DNA of 64,000 nucleotides from Chitinophagaceae bacterium (lineage in GTDB: Bacteria; Bacteroidota; Bacteroidia; Chitinophagales; Chitinophagaceae): contig JADKJI010000016.1 of assembly GCA_016721085.1 (NCBI GenBank), forward strand, positions 89,930-153,929, written 5' to 3'. Of this stretch, positions 35,863 through 45,081 are shown piece by piece. The first letter of the stretch is position 1. Every line of letters begins with the position of its first letter. The notes below the pieces were generated by a model. That model had not been told where the DNA came from, made no database searches, and saw only the letters and a program-made list of their open reading frames with translations. A program made the position numbers and the translations under genes.

Positions 35863-36930
35863 TTAAGAATTATCTTTTATCCATTTGTCGAAAAAAGAAA
35901 TACAAGCGAACTCGATTTTCTTGTATTCTGAAGGTTCATCCAACGCAGCTCTAAGTTCCTTAATGGCAGGCATAAGGTTGAAGCCTTGATCCTTAAACCT
36001 ATCAGCAGTTCTTAAGACCCTTTCCACTTCCCATGAAAATAAGCCAGGGTAGAAATGGGATTGATGTGAACTTTTCCTGATTGTTTCCCGAATTAATCTT
36101 GCCTGAATTAAGATGCCTTTTGGAATTGCTTCTTTGAAGAGGGCCGGACTATCAACTTCATTCGAAGCCAAAAAATTGAAGGCCTCTGGTGCCCAGTCAT
36201 TTTCCAGCCGTCTAACCAACTCTCCCTGCCAATCCGGATTAGTTTTTACTTTTGCTACTGCTTTTTCTTTTACTGCTGCAGTTTGATTGGCATCACAGAA
36301 TACGTATATGAATACACTGTTTTTTGTTACGTCGCAGGAGTCGATTTCCCGCAACATCCTTTGCTGGTTTTCATCATACTGTTGAACATTGGATGCAGCA
36401 ATTGCCTGTTGGTTCCTATTATATTCAATCAGCCAAAGTCCTAAACTAATTGTTACTCCTATAATACCAGTTACCATAGCAATAAGCAATGGCCATTGGT
36501 AATAAGCTGCAGGTACAGATCTGCCAATGTTTTCATTGTTTAAAATAAAAGCTGCTCCAAGCAATAGTATTGGGATAATTGCCGGAACTACCGAAGTGCC
36601 GATTCTCAGTATCTGCGGGCCATTATGGATTTCAAATTTAAATAGACCTGCCAGGGCAACAGTTACTACAGAGCAAAGCAATCCGATTGTTACAATAAGG
36701 AATCTTTTACCGGAACTATTAGCCACCCAGCTAAATCCACCTTTCCATCCAATGATGCATGCTATTAGGATGATACCTGCCAGAAATAATAGATTGAGTA
36801 TGATAACACCCCAAGCATAGCCCATAACCGCATCTCCGCTTTTAGGTGGTGTTTTGCCAAAAAGAATCGAAAGAATAATGAAATAGATGATGGTTGAAAT
36901 GGCAATAAGAATATTTCCGAGTATAGTCAT
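35863..36930 (-). CDS. Hypothetical multi-span membrane protein
   Basis: I chose ATG 36930 (MTILGNILIAIST) over a longer frame. The 355-residue product has about six hydrophobic segments in its first 180 residues ('NILIAISTIIYFIILSILFG', 'LLFLAGIILIACIIGW', 'FLIVTIGLLCSVVTVALAG'). A cytoplasmic C-terminal half follows with helices such as 'WQGELVRRLENDWAPEAFNFLA', resembling HEAT-like repeats. No family is recognised. Confidence 0.65.
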   Translation of the reverse strand: MTILGNILIAISTIIYFIILSILFGKTPPKSGDAVMGYAWGVIILNLLFLAGIILIACIIGWKGGFSWVANSSGKRFLIVTIGLLCSVVTVALAGLFKFEIHNGPQILRIGTSVVPAIIPILLLGAAFILNNENIGRSVPAAYYQWPLLIAMVTGIIGVTISLGLWLIEYNRNQQAIAASNVQQYDENQQRMLREIDSCDVTKNSVFIYVFCDANQTAAVKEKAVAKVKTNPDWQGELVRRLENDWAPEAFNFLASNEVDSPALFKEAIPKGILIQARLIRETIRKSSHQSHFYPGLFSWEVERVLRTADRFKDQGFNLMPAIKELRAALDEPSEYKKIEFACISFFDKWIKDNS

Positions 36931-36974
36931 GGCAGTAGGAGGGTTGCCCCAAAAATATAGGGCTGATGATCGGC

Positions 36975-37038
36975 ACACCCCAAGATGTCATCTTGGGGGT
37001 AAGATGACATCTCCCCTTGTAAAACACAATTGTACCCC
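36975..37038. repeat. GATGnCATC element, copy 3 (left end missing)
   Basis: CCCCAAGATGTCATCTTGGG and AAGATGACATCTCCCC are the variable palindromes, followed by TTGTAAAACAC and ACAATTGTACCCC, the same right-hand order as the outer left side of copy 1 (GGGTACAATTGT). The left terminal repeat is not visible. It lies 7 bases from the next stop codon. Confidence 0.7.
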
Positions 37039-37045
37039 ACAACCC

Positions 37046-37501
37046 CTAATTCACTTTTATACTTATCACCTGATTCGGCCTTTCTAACGTAAACTTCGCT
37101 TCCTCAAAATTCGCAGCCCTCGTTAACGGATAAACATTATTCGATATCCCATAATACTCCGTAGGAATCCCCATAAAATTCTTATCAATCTTCCCATTCC
37201 CATTCTCATCCAGAAATAAGGCAATGGCATATCTTCCCGCAGGAAGCCCTGGAAACAGTATAGTAATCGTACTCTCCCCATTCATGGCTATCTTTTTCTT
37301 GTAAATTGCTAATGCTGGTTTCCTGAATGTTTCAGTACTGTTGAACCAACCAATAAATAACTCCCCTTTCTTTGAAGGTAATCCCGTAACTACTAATCTG
37401 CTTTCAATGGTCTGTGCAAAAAGACTACCGCTAAAAAGCACAATCGTGAATGATACTAAAATCCTGGAAAAGGTTGTTGATGAGAGTCTCTTTGGTAGCA
37501 T
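37046..37501 (-). CDS. DUF2141 domain secreted protein
   Basis: A 151-residue protein with an N-terminal signal ('ILVSFTIVLFSGSLFAQ'). The mature part shows 'GLPSKKGELFIGWFN', 'FPGLPAGRYAIALFLDENGNGKID' and 'MGIPTEYYGISNN', the diagnostic phrases of DUF2141. The 'DENGNGKID' loop looks like a calcium-binding loop. It is predicted periplasmic or surface-exposed; the role of the family is unknown. Confidence 0.9.
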   Translation of the reverse strand: MLPKRLSSTTFSRILVSFTIVLFSGSLFAQTIESRLVVTGLPSKKGELFIGWFNSTETFRKPALAIYKKKIAMNGESTITILFPGLPAGRYAIALFLDENGNGKIDKNFMGIPTEYYGISNNVYPLTRAANFEEAKFTLERPNQVISIKVN

Positions 37502-37629
37502 CCAGTAAAACTATTTCTTTATCACCTCGCTGCCTATTGTTTTATGCGATTTTACATTTTAATAATGGCGGGTTTAAGCTTATGCTAGATTGTGGCAGGA
37601 ATGATTAAACAGTATGAAGTCGCGATTCC

Positions 37630-37995
37630 TCATTTCTGTGAAGAACTATCTACTGTTAGTCTAATTAACGAGTCAAGTAATTTATTGATTCTTTGTATTG
37701 GAATATCTTTTTCAGGATCCAATAATAGAATTTTCATTTTCTTCCGGTCTTCTATTATTAGGTCTTGGTCATTAATCAATTTACCATCTACAATTCCAAT
37801 ATATGGGTATCCTGATTTTTTCTGAACCCATAAATAACAAATCCTTTTCCCTTTGTAATAATAAAAGGGCATCCCATATTTCCAGGCTTCCGTTATAGCA
37901 GTATCCTTTCCTAGCAAATAATCGCGAAGGAAAAGCAAATAACCCTTCACGGGTTCTTGTAAATTGGCGAAATATTGGTCGGCTGGTTTTAGCAA
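37630..37995 (-). CDS. DUF1801 domain protein (YdhG-like)
   Basis: A 121-residue cytoplasmic protein. 'LLFLRDYLLGKDTAITEAWKYGMPFYYYKGKRICYLW' and 'GYPYIGIVDGKLIND' match DUF1801, a small fold distantly related to frataxin/iron-binding folds. Its biochemical role is not established. It is followed after 19 bases upstream by the lipoprotein gene at 38015, probably the same transcript. Confidence 0.82.
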   Translation of the reverse strand: MLKPADQYFANLQEPVKGYLLFLRDYLLGKDTAITEAWKYGMPFYYYKGKRICYLWVQKKSGYPYIGIVDGKLINDQDLIIEDRKKMKILLLDPEKDIPIQRINKLLDSLIRLTVDSSSQK

Positions 37996-38014
37996 GTAAT
38001 ATGTGTTTGAGATG

Positions 38015-38776
38015 TTATTTGCATTTATATTCCAGAAAATGATTGTCGGATGTTCCCATAAAATTCATAATGTATTTAGTTACATATCCATCAGTGTTTT
38101 TCTGGTATGTGATTGTAATCGGTTCTGGATTCCCGTTGAAGTCTGAACTATACGATTTTATCAAATTCTTATTGCTTCTTCCCAACCAAGGCAAATACAA
38201 ACCATTATTATTATACGGACCAATATTCTGATATACCCATGACTTACTTGAATCGGTATAGTAATCAAATGTTGCCTGCGGAGCGGTTCCATTACTATTA
38301 TAGATGACAATCTTCGCCAAATTTTCATTTGAATACGTCATAATCACACTGTCCTTCCCAAATGCATCCGTATACCTGACAGATTTTATAAGGAATTTAG
38401 ATGCATCATAAAAATATAAGGTAGAGTCAAGTACTATCCCGCCATTATAGGTTACAGAATAATTCGTAGTAGTATCATCATTCAGATAATAAATGGAATA
38501 GTTTCCTGAATAAGGTGCAACAGCCCTAATTGTTATACTCTTATTACCATATTCAATTGTATTGTCAACAGGCCCTGGACCATCCCAAAATATCAACCTG
38601 TCCTGTATATCATAGCTAAACTTTGTTGATGTTTGGGAGGTGTCACCTTGTGCATACCACTTCGTTACCAAACAGTATTTACTAGTTTTTGGATCATTTT
38701 CCCCTTTTGTACATCCGATAAAAGCGACCGGAATTAGTAGTAGTAGTATAAGTGCCGTAATTAATGTGATTTTCAT
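38015..38776 (-). CDS. Hypothetical lipoprotein with YD-like beta repeats
   Basis: A 253-residue protein with a lipoprotein signal ('LLLLIPVAFIGCTKG'). The mature part has repeated short beta units such as 'KFSYDIQDRLIFWDG', 'VMTYSNENLAKIVIYNSNG' and 'ITYQKNTDGYVTKYIM', like the DUF4595/RHS-type lipoproteins of Bacteroidota. It is likely anchored in the envelope. Function is unknown. Confidence 0.72.
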   Translation of the reverse strand: MKITLITALILLLLIPVAFIGCTKGENDPKTSKYCLVTKWYAQGDTSQTSTKFSYDIQDRLIFWDGPGPVDNTIEYGNKSITIRAVAPYSGNYSIYYLNDDTTTNYSVTYNGGIVLDSTLYFYDASKFLIKSVRYTDAFGKDSVIMTYSNENLAKIVIYNSNGTAPQATFDYYTDSSKSWVYQNIGPYNNNGLYLPWLGRSNKNLIKSYSSDFNGNPEPITITYQKNTDGYVTKYIMNFMGTSDNHFLEYKCK

Positions 38777-38851
38777 AAAAAGGTTGCGATTGTATTATTA
38801 AAGTTACGAGTAGGAATTCTGGTTTGCAAGGTCTAGGCCTTTTTATCGCTT

Positions 38852-38964
38852 TTTTACCGCAGAGTCGCAGAGACGCAGCCCCCCTGCGCCTCCGCGTCTC
38901 TGCGGTAAAATGTATTTGCTGTTTATTTCCACATCTCCTAATTTCCACATTTCCACATTTTTCC
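38852..38964. repeat. GC-rich palindromic element, copy 4, plus TTTCCACAT array
   Basis: The palindrome arms TTTTACCGCAGAG and CTCTGCGGTAAAA lie at 38852-38910. They are followed by TGTATTTGCTGTTTATTTCC and TTTCCACATCTCC-type units to 38964. The same order, half palindrome then GTATTGGCTGTTAATTTCC then TTTCCACATC units, recurs at 44966-45078. Confidence 0.8.
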
Positions 38965-38998
38965 CGAACATCCGTTAGCTTTTCCCCCATTTTTCTAT

Positions 38999-39006
38999 TA
39001 GATTTG
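38999..39006 (+). promoter_or_regulatory. Candidate -7 box TAGATTTG for the acyl-CoA dehydrogenase gene
   Basis: TAGATTTG matches TAnnTTTG and lies 18 bases before ATG 39025. No clear -33 element is visible. Confidence 0.45.
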
Positions 39007-39024
39007 CCCCACAATTATTACCAC

Positions 39025-40179
39025 ATGCAATTCCAACTCTCAGAAGAACACCTGATGATTCAAAAGGCCGCTAGAGATTTTGCTAATACTGAATGTCTTC
39101 CTGGCGTCATCGAACGTGACGAACACCAGAAATTCCCTAAAGAACAGATCATGAAACTGGCAGAATTGGGATTCATGGGTATGATGGTTAGTCCCGATTA
39201 TGGTGGCTCTGGTATGGATACCGTAAGCTATGTTCTGGCTATGGAAGAAATCAGTAAAGTGGATGCTTCTGTAAGTGTTTGTATGAGTGTAAATAATAGC
39301 CTTGTTAGCTGGGGACTCGAAGCTTTTGGTAACGAAGAGCAAAAGAAAAAATACCTGACTCCTCTGGCACAAGGACAAAAGGATGGAGAATTATATATCG
39401 GTGCTTTCCTTCTTAGCGAGCCTGAAGCAGGAAGTGATGCTACTTCTCAAAGAACTACTGCCGAAGACAAAGGTGATTATTACTTGCTTAATGGTATCAA
39501 GAACTGGATAACAAATGGTTCTTCAGCCAGTGTGTATCTTGTAATGGCGCAAACTGATGTGGCTAAAGGTCCTAAAGGAATCAATGTATTCATCGTAGAA
39601 AAAGCATGGCCTGGTGTTACAGTAGGAGCGAAGGAGAACAAGCTCGGTATCCGTGGTAGCGATACTCATAGCATTTCATTCACCGATGTAAAAGTGCCAA
39701 AGGAAAATCGCATTGGCGCAGATGGTTTCGGTTTCACATTCGCAATGAAAACATTAAGCGGTGGCCGTATCGGTATTGCCTCACAAGCCCTCGGTATAGC
39801 AAGCGGTGCATACGAGCGTGCATTAGCTTATTCTAAACAACGCAAAGCTTTTGGTAAGGAAATCATGCATCACCAGGCCATCCAGTTCAAACTAGCTGAT
39901 ATGGCTACCCGAATAGAAGCCTCCCGTTTATTATGTCTTAAAGCCGCTTGGGAAAAAGACAATGGCATCGACTATACACTTAGTTCTTCCATGGCAAAAG
40001 TATATGCCTCCGAAACCGCCATGTGGGTATCTACCGAAGCCGTTCAGGTTCATGGCGGGTATGGCTATGTAAAAGAATTCCACGTTGAACGCCTCATGCG
40101 CGATGCTAAAATAACTCAGATTTATGAGGGAACGAGTGAGGTGCAGAGGATTGTGATTTCGCGGGCGATACTTAAGTAA
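39025..40179 (+). CDS. Acyl-CoA dehydrogenase (short/medium-chain)
   Basis: The open frame extends back to 38824 through a repeat, but ATG 39025 (MQFQLSEEHLMIQKAARDFA) gives the standard 384 residues. FAD-binding and substrate motifs are 'AFLLSEPEAGSDATSQRTTA' and 'NGIKNWITNG'. 'RKAFGKEIMHHQAIQFKLADMA' and the catalytic-base region 'QIYEGTSEVQRIVISR' with its Glu are present. It oxidises a short acyl-CoA to the enoyl-CoA, passing electrons to ETF. The exact chain length is not provable, though it resembles butyryl-CoA-type enzymes. Confidence 0.95.
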   Translation: MQFQLSEEHLMIQKAARDFANTECLPGVIERDEHQKFPKEQIMKLAELGFMGMMVSPDYGGSGMDTVSYVLAMEEISKVDASVSVCMSVNNSLVSWGLEAFGNEEQKKKYLTPLAQGQKDGELYIGAFLLSEPEAGSDATSQRTTAEDKGDYYLLNGIKNWITNGSSASVYLVMAQTDVAKGPKGINVFIVEKAWPGVTVGAKENKLGIRGSDTHSISFTDVKVPKENRIGADGFGFTFAMKTLSGGRIGIASQALGIASGAYERALAYSKQRKAFGKEIMHHQAIQFKLADMATRIEASRLLCLKAAWEKDNGIDYTLSSSMAKVYASETAMWVSTEAVQVHGGYGYVKEFHVERLMRDAKITQIYEGTSEVQRIVISRAILK

Positions 40180-40181
40180 TT

Positions 40182-40389
40182 TGAAAATTTGGGAATTAGG
40201 GAATTTGGAAATTAGATGATTTGAAAATTTGAAAATCCCATTTTGAATCTCTGATGTTTTGTTTAAAACATTTTATGATGAATAAATTCAGGGATTTTTC
40301 GATAAAAAATTAAAACATTTTTTACTGTTTGAATCTGGCTGTTCATATTAGATTTTCAAATTTTCAAATTATCTAATTTTCAAATTTTG
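40182..40389. repeat. GAAAATTTG / CAAATTTTC paired arrays
   Basis: Starting two bases after the stop codon, GAAAATTTGGGAATT-type units run to about 40240. After a 110-base middle, the complementary TTTTCAAATTTTCAAATTAT array runs to 40389. The pair would fold into a long AU-rich hairpin between two same-strand genes. Confidence 0.75.
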
Positions 40390-40405
40390 TTTCTCAAGTT
40401 ATTTC

Positions 40406-40413
40406 TATCTTCG
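40406..40413 (+). promoter_or_regulatory. Candidate -7 box TATCTTCG next to the ABC gene start
   Basis: TATCTTCG differs from TAnnTTTG at one base and ends 4 bases before ATG 40418. A TTTG lies 16 bases upstream. As at 11254, the spacing suggests a nearly leaderless mRNA. Confidence 0.38.
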
Positions 40414-40417
40414 TACC

Positions 40418-41191
40418 ATGACCGTCATCAACCTCTCCTCCCTCCGCAAACAATACAGCGGTAACTACGTTCTAAAAGGTATTAATCTCTCTTTCGATCC
40501 GGGCCAGATTGTAGGCTATATCGGCCCCAATGGCGCAGGAAAAAGTACAACTATCAAAATCCTCACTGGTATACTGCCCGATTTTGAGGGTGAGGCTACT
40601 GTGTTAGGAATGGATATTCGTAAAGAAGCAATGGAAATCAAAAAGAGGATCGGATATATTCCTGAACAAGCGGCTCTTTATGATGTTCTTACTCCACTGG
40701 AATTCCTTGAATTCATTGGAAGCTTGTATAGTATCTCGAAAGCGGATGTTCAAAGAAAATCAATGGAGTTATTACGCCTGTTTGAATTACATAACCAGGC
40801 AGAGAACCGGATGAATAGTTTCAGTAAAGGGATGAAGCAGAAAGTACTGCTTATTTCAGGATTGCTTCATAACCCCGAAATCATCTTCCTCGATGAACCG
40901 CTAAGTGGTTTGGATGCCAATGCCGTTATTCTTGTAAAAGAGATCCTGCAACAATTAAAGCAAGCTGGTAAAACCATTTTCTATTCCAGCCATATAATGG
41001 ATGTGGTGGAAAAAATCAGTGATCGTATCGTTATTATCAACAAAGGGGAAGTGATTGCAGATGGCACTTTTGAATCACTCAAGAATTCAGCCCACCAGGG
41101 TAGCCTCGAGAACATCTTTACCAGTCTCACCGGTAACGATGAACAAAAATCAACTGCAGGAGCATTTATTGATGTGCTGAAAAACGGGTAA
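40418..41191 (+). CDS. ABC transporter ATP-binding protein
   Basis: A 257-residue nucleotide-binding subunit. Walker A is 'GYIGPNGAGKSTT', the Q-loop 'GYIPEQAALY', the signature 'MNSFSKGMKQKVLL', Walker B 'EIIFLDEPLSGLD' and the switch His 'FYSSHIMDVVEK'. It resembles the CcmA/EcsA type of exporter ATPases. It ends 3 bases before the permease gene, so the two form one transport complex. The substrate is unknown. Confidence 0.95.
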   Translation: MTVINLSSLRKQYSGNYVLKGINLSFDPGQIVGYIGPNGAGKSTTIKILTGILPDFEGEATVLGMDIRKEAMEIKKRIGYIPEQAALYDVLTPLEFLEFIGSLYSISKADVQRKSMELLRLFELHNQAENRMNSFSKGMKQKVLLISGLLHNPEIIFLDEPLSGLDANAVILVKEILQQLKQAGKTIFYSSHIMDVVEKISDRIVIINKGEVIADGTFESLKNSAHQGSLENIFTSLTGNDEQKSTAGAFIDVLKNG

Positions 41192-41194
41192 GCC

Positions 41195-42869
41195 ATGGAT
41201 AAATTCCTTCTTAAGATGATATACGCTGTCCTTAAAGGATGGCTCTACAAGACTGGAGCGGATGCAGAACAGATGAACAGGATTGTAGCAACCAAACTCA
41301 TCATGGATCGCCGTCGTGTTAATTTCAATTGGAAACAAAAAGCCCAAAAAGAAGATACGAACCATATGTTGAGGGTGCAGTTCATGTACGCACTATTCGG
41401 GTTTTTTGTTGGGAATGGTTTTGTTGGCAATCCCCAATTTCATTTTCGCTTATATCATCTTCCATGCCTACATCTTTTTCATGATGTCGATGACACTGAT
41501 TACGGATTTTTCGAGTATCATGCTGGATACAACAGATACGCAGATAATCGGCCCAAGACCCGTAAATAGCCGAACCCTTTTCATGGCCAGGTTGGTGCAT
41601 ATCCTTATTTATATTTTTCAGTTGACTTTAGCGTTGACAATAATTCCATTGGGGATTATTTTCTTTAAGATGGGAGTGTTTGTAGGACTAGCATCTATTT
41701 TGACATTACTACTTACCGTTTTGCTTGCTGTATTCTTCACCTATCTGTTATACTTATTCCTGATGAGGATCACCAGTGAGCAGAAAGTAAAGGAAGTAAT
41801 TACTTACTTCCAGATATTCATGACCATCTTTTTTGCACTGGGCTATCAGTTGCTTCCACGATTTGTAAATTTTGTAGATCTCGATAGTAGCTTCACTCTT
41901 CATTGGGAGTCGTGGTTTTTGCCACCAGTGTGGATGGCAATGACATTGGATGCCATCTATCAACATTTATATGATGCCACTCATTTGTTGATGATAGCAC
42001 TTACATTGTTTGTGCCGATAATTCTATTTTGGTTTCTTACGAAATATCTGGCACCTTCTTTTGCTAAGAAATTAGCTGCTACAGGTCAAGATAATACTTC
42101 ACCAGTTGTTCATCTTGCAACAGATGGAAAAAAATCAACCAGGGCTTACAGTTCAATATGGTCCGAATGGGTTTGTAAGAATATTCAGGAAAGGGCAGCT
42201 TTTCTGGCTACATGGAGAATAACAGCACGAGACAAGAACTTTAAATTGAAAGCCTATCCGAGTCTTGCATATATTATAATATTCATTTTCATTTTTGCAT
42301 TCAAAAGCGGAAAGCCAATGGCCGAGTATTGGGAAGAATTACCAACTACCCGAACCTTTCTATGGTTTATCTATATGCCTGTAATTTCAATTGGAGGTTT
42401 GTTGACTCTTGTTACTTACAGTGAGCAGTATATGGCTTCCTGGATTTATTATGCCAGTCCATTGAAAACGCCTGGTTTACTTAATCTCAGGAGCCTTGAA
42501 ATCACTGATAGTAAAATTCTTTGTTCCCGTTTATCTTATACTTTTTTCATTCAGCTACTATGTATGGGGATTTTCGGTAGTTGATGATTTTCTGATAGGT
42601 TTATTAGACAATATCTGCCTCTTTTTCCTTTTTGCAAGATTTCAATCACACTACCTTCCATTCTCAAAGAACCAAATGCAAAAGAATCAGGCAGGTTCAT
42701 TTCCATGTTTATTCAGTTGTTCTTGGTTGCTGTACTCACAGGCCTGCATTATTTAGCAGCAGCTTATTTCGAATGGATAATTTATGTAATGATATTGCCT
42801 GTTGCTTTCAGCATCTGGGCTTTGATGCGGTATTTTGAAAAAATGAAGTGGAGTCAGGTGGTGGTCTGA
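41195..42869 (+). CDS. ABC exporter permease (EcsB-like), frame broken by three 1-nt indels
   Basis: The successive frames 41195-41410, 41406-42475, 42480-42645 and on to TGA 42867-42869 join into about 557 residues when one T is removed from the T6 run at 41402-41407, one T from the TTT near 42477, and one T is added near 42645. The joins read 'LFGF-LLGMVLLAIPNF', 'TPGY-LISGALKSLIVKFF' and 'LFARF-SITLPSILKEPN'. The protein has many membrane helices and large loops. With the ATPase immediately upstream it makes a complete exporter. Three indels in one gene, all in T-runs, argue for assembly error. Confidence 0.8.
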
Positions 42870-42872
42870 CGT

Positions 42873-43009
42873 TTTAAAGGTTTAAGGGTTTAAGGTTTAA
42901 GGTTTAAGGTTCTGACATTCAATCGTACTTACAAAAGGTTAATCTTTTAATCTTATGGAGATCCTTTTTAATTTTGACTTTTTATTTTTGACTTTTTAAT
43001 TTTCAACTT
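42873..43009. repeat. TTTAAGG array followed by TTTTTGACTTTT array
   Basis: GGGTTTAAGGTTTAAGGTT units run from 42873 to about 42910. After a short unique stretch, TTTTGACTTTTTATTTTTGA continues to 43009, a half of the AAAAGTC family. The following gene starts 4 bases later. Confidence 0.7.
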
Positions 43010-43013
43010 TCTT

Positions 43014-43681
43014 ATGCCCGTTTCACTAAACAACTATAACGCAATTAAAAATTCTCTCGATGCAAAAGAGTAACTCTTGTTGCAGTTTCAAAGACCAAGC
43101 CTGTAGAGGATATATTGGAACTATATCAATTAGGACAGCGTGATTTTGGAGAGAATTATGTACAGGAGCTGGTAGATAAGCAGGCGCAACTTCCAAAAGA
43201 TATAAGATGGCATTTCATAGGACATCTGCAAAGCAATAAGGTGAAGTATATCGCTCCATTTGTGCATCTTATTCATGGAGTAGATAGTGCAAGTCTGGTA
43301 AAAGAAATCAATAAGCAGGCTTTGAAAAATGGCAGGACTATCGATGTGTTATTACAGGTATTTATAGCAAGCGAAGAGACTAAATTCGGGCTGGATGATA
43401 ATGAACTGGCAGCAATAGTTGATGGTTTTAAGAAGGCTGAATATGGTAATGTACGAGTGGTTGGATTGATGGGAATGGCTTCTTTTACGGAAAATCTTAC
43501 AATTGTAAGGACCGAATTCAAAAAACTAAAGCAACTATTTGATTCCCTTCTTTCGACCGGTAATGTTAATATTAAGCCACAATTCCTGAGTATGGGAATG
43601 AGTGCCGATTACCCGATTGCAATCGAGGAAGGCAGCAATATGGTCAGAATTGGCAGTTTATTGTTTGGAAGCCGTAATTGA
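43014..43681 (+). CDS. yggS: YggS family pyridoxal-phosphate homeostasis protein, frameshifted near the N-terminus
   Basis: ATG 43014 encodes 'MPVSLNNYNAIKNSLDAK'. One extra A in the A4 run near 43067 joins it to 'RVTLVAVSKTKPVEDIL' with the PLP-binding Lys. The product is 222 residues. Other markers are 'GQRDFGENYVQEL', 'WHFIGHLQSNKVKYI' and 'GMSADYPIAIEEGSNMVRIG'. The family binds PLP on a TIM barrel and keeps vitamin B6 and amino-acid pools balanced; no enzymatic reaction is established. It overlaps the next gene's putative start. Confidence 0.92.
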
Positions 43682-44751
43682 ATACTTTTGTATCACCTTT
43701 GACATCCATTACCCATAAATATCGTTCCCTTTTACTGAGTTGTCTTTTCTGTATTTTGTTTCTACATACAAAAGCACAGGATCTTTCCCACTATTATGAT
43801 ACCAATTTTGTAAAGACCTATCCAGGGTTGATTACAGGTCGAATTTACCTTTCACAAAAATATACCCTGCTAGGTATAGAAGCCCCAAAAGGAACTGAAT
43901 TACTACAATTCAGACCCAATACCACTATCAATTTAGGAGTAGGAGCTACTTACAAATCCGTAACACTAAACCTGGCTTATGGTTTTGGCTTTTTGAACAG
44001 GGATAAGGATAAAGGCCGTACCAGATATCTTGACCTGCAATCAAGGATTTATGGTGTAAAATGGCGCTATGATATTTTCGGCCAGTTTTATAGTGGCTAT
44101 TTCCTATATCCAAGGGGATTGGCTGCAGCAAGTCCTTCCACATTCTACCGTCGCCCGGATATGAAAGTGAGGGAACTGGGATTTAATGCATATAATATTG
44201 TCAACCATAAGAAATATTCTTACCGTGCCGGCTTCCTTCAAAGTGAATGGCAGCGAAAATCTGCTGGATCATTCCTTGTAGGTGGGGGGATAAGTTATGG
44301 TTGGGTGGAAGCAGATAGTGCTTTCGTGCCATCTTCTATCAAAACACAGTATAAACAAAATGAAGTTGACGGCCTCCGATATGCTCAATTCGGTCCAGGA
44401 GCCGGTTATGCATATACGCTAGTAATTGCTAAAAATTGGTTTATAGCCGGTTCATTAACTGGTTCCATTGATTTAAGTATAACAACCGAGTCCGTTCCCA
44501 ATCGTACACTAACTACAGTAAAAGTGAATCCTGATTTTTTGTTCAGCGCTGTAGCTGGCTATAACTCCGATCTTTGGAGTGTGAACTTTTCATGGGTGGC
44601 CAATAGAACCGCCATAGAAGGTTACTACCGTGAAGCCGGATATCACGTAAGCACCGGTAACTATCGTTTTAATCTTTCCCGTCGCCTCGAGCCAGGCCCC
44701 AAACTAAAGAAGGTAATGAAGGGAATTGATAGACTGCTAGATAGGAAGTAG
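43678..44751 (+). CDS. DUF4421 outer-membrane protein
   Basis: A 357-residue protein. The only upstream start is TTG 43678, overlapping the yggS stop; no ATG exists before a signal peptide ('LLLSCLFCILFLHTKAQ'), so a lost start codon or another indel is possible. The mature part has 'YYDTNFVKTYPGLITGRIYLSQKY', 'LGVGATYKSVTLNLAYGFGFLN' and 'YNIVNHKKYSYRAGFLQ', the hallmark of DUF4421, a predicted outer-membrane barrel. Function is unknown. Confidence 0.85.
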   Translation: MNTFVSPLTSITHKYRSLLLSCLFCILFLHTKAQDLSHYYDTNFVKTYPGLITGRIYLSQKYTLLGIEAPKGTELLQFRPNTTINLGVGATYKSVTLNLAYGFGFLNRDKDKGRTRYLDLQSRIYGVKWRYDIFGQFYSGYFLYPRGLAAASPSTFYRRPDMKVRELGFNAYNIVNHKKYSYRAGFLQSEWQRKSAGSFLVGGGISYGWVEADSAFVPSSIKTQYKQNEVDGLRYAQFGPGAGYAYTLVIAKNWFIAGSLTGSIDLSITTESVPNRTLTTVKVNPDFLFSAVAGYNSDLWSVNFSWVANRTAIEGYYREAGYHVSTGNYRFNLSRRLEPGPKLKKVMKGIDRLLDRK

Positions 44752-45079
44752 TTGTACGTTGTAAGTGATAAGTGATAAGTAGTAAGTAGTAAGTAGTTAG
44801 TAGTAAATATGGTACTCAAACTTTCAGAATTAGCAACACCAGAAAAAATCTCTCCTTTACTTTGCCTCTTAAAAAAACTTAAGAAAGAAAATTTAAACAA
44901 TTAATCTGTTTGCAACACCTATGAACCTATGAACCTTTGAACCCTTGAACCTATTAAACTTTCATGAGTCTCTGTGGTTATTGTATTGGCTGTTAATTTC
45001 CATTTTCACATTTCCACATCTTCACATTTCCACATCTTCACATCTTCAATTTTCAAATTTTCAAATTCTCAAATTCCCC
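44752..45079. repeat. 330-bp spacer made of AAGTAGT, GAACCT, TTTCCACATC and TTCAAATT arrays
   Basis: 44757-44800 is GATAAGTAGTAAGTAGTAAG-type. 44917-44960 is ATGAACCTATGAACC-type. 44966-44989 is a half palindrome (GTCTCTGTGGTTATTGTATT). 44994-45045 is TTTCCACATCTTCACA-type, and 45046-45078 is TTTTCAAATTTTCAAATT-type. It ends 3 bases before the next stop codon. I see no gene in it. Confidence 0.75.
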
Positions 45080-45081
45080 AA

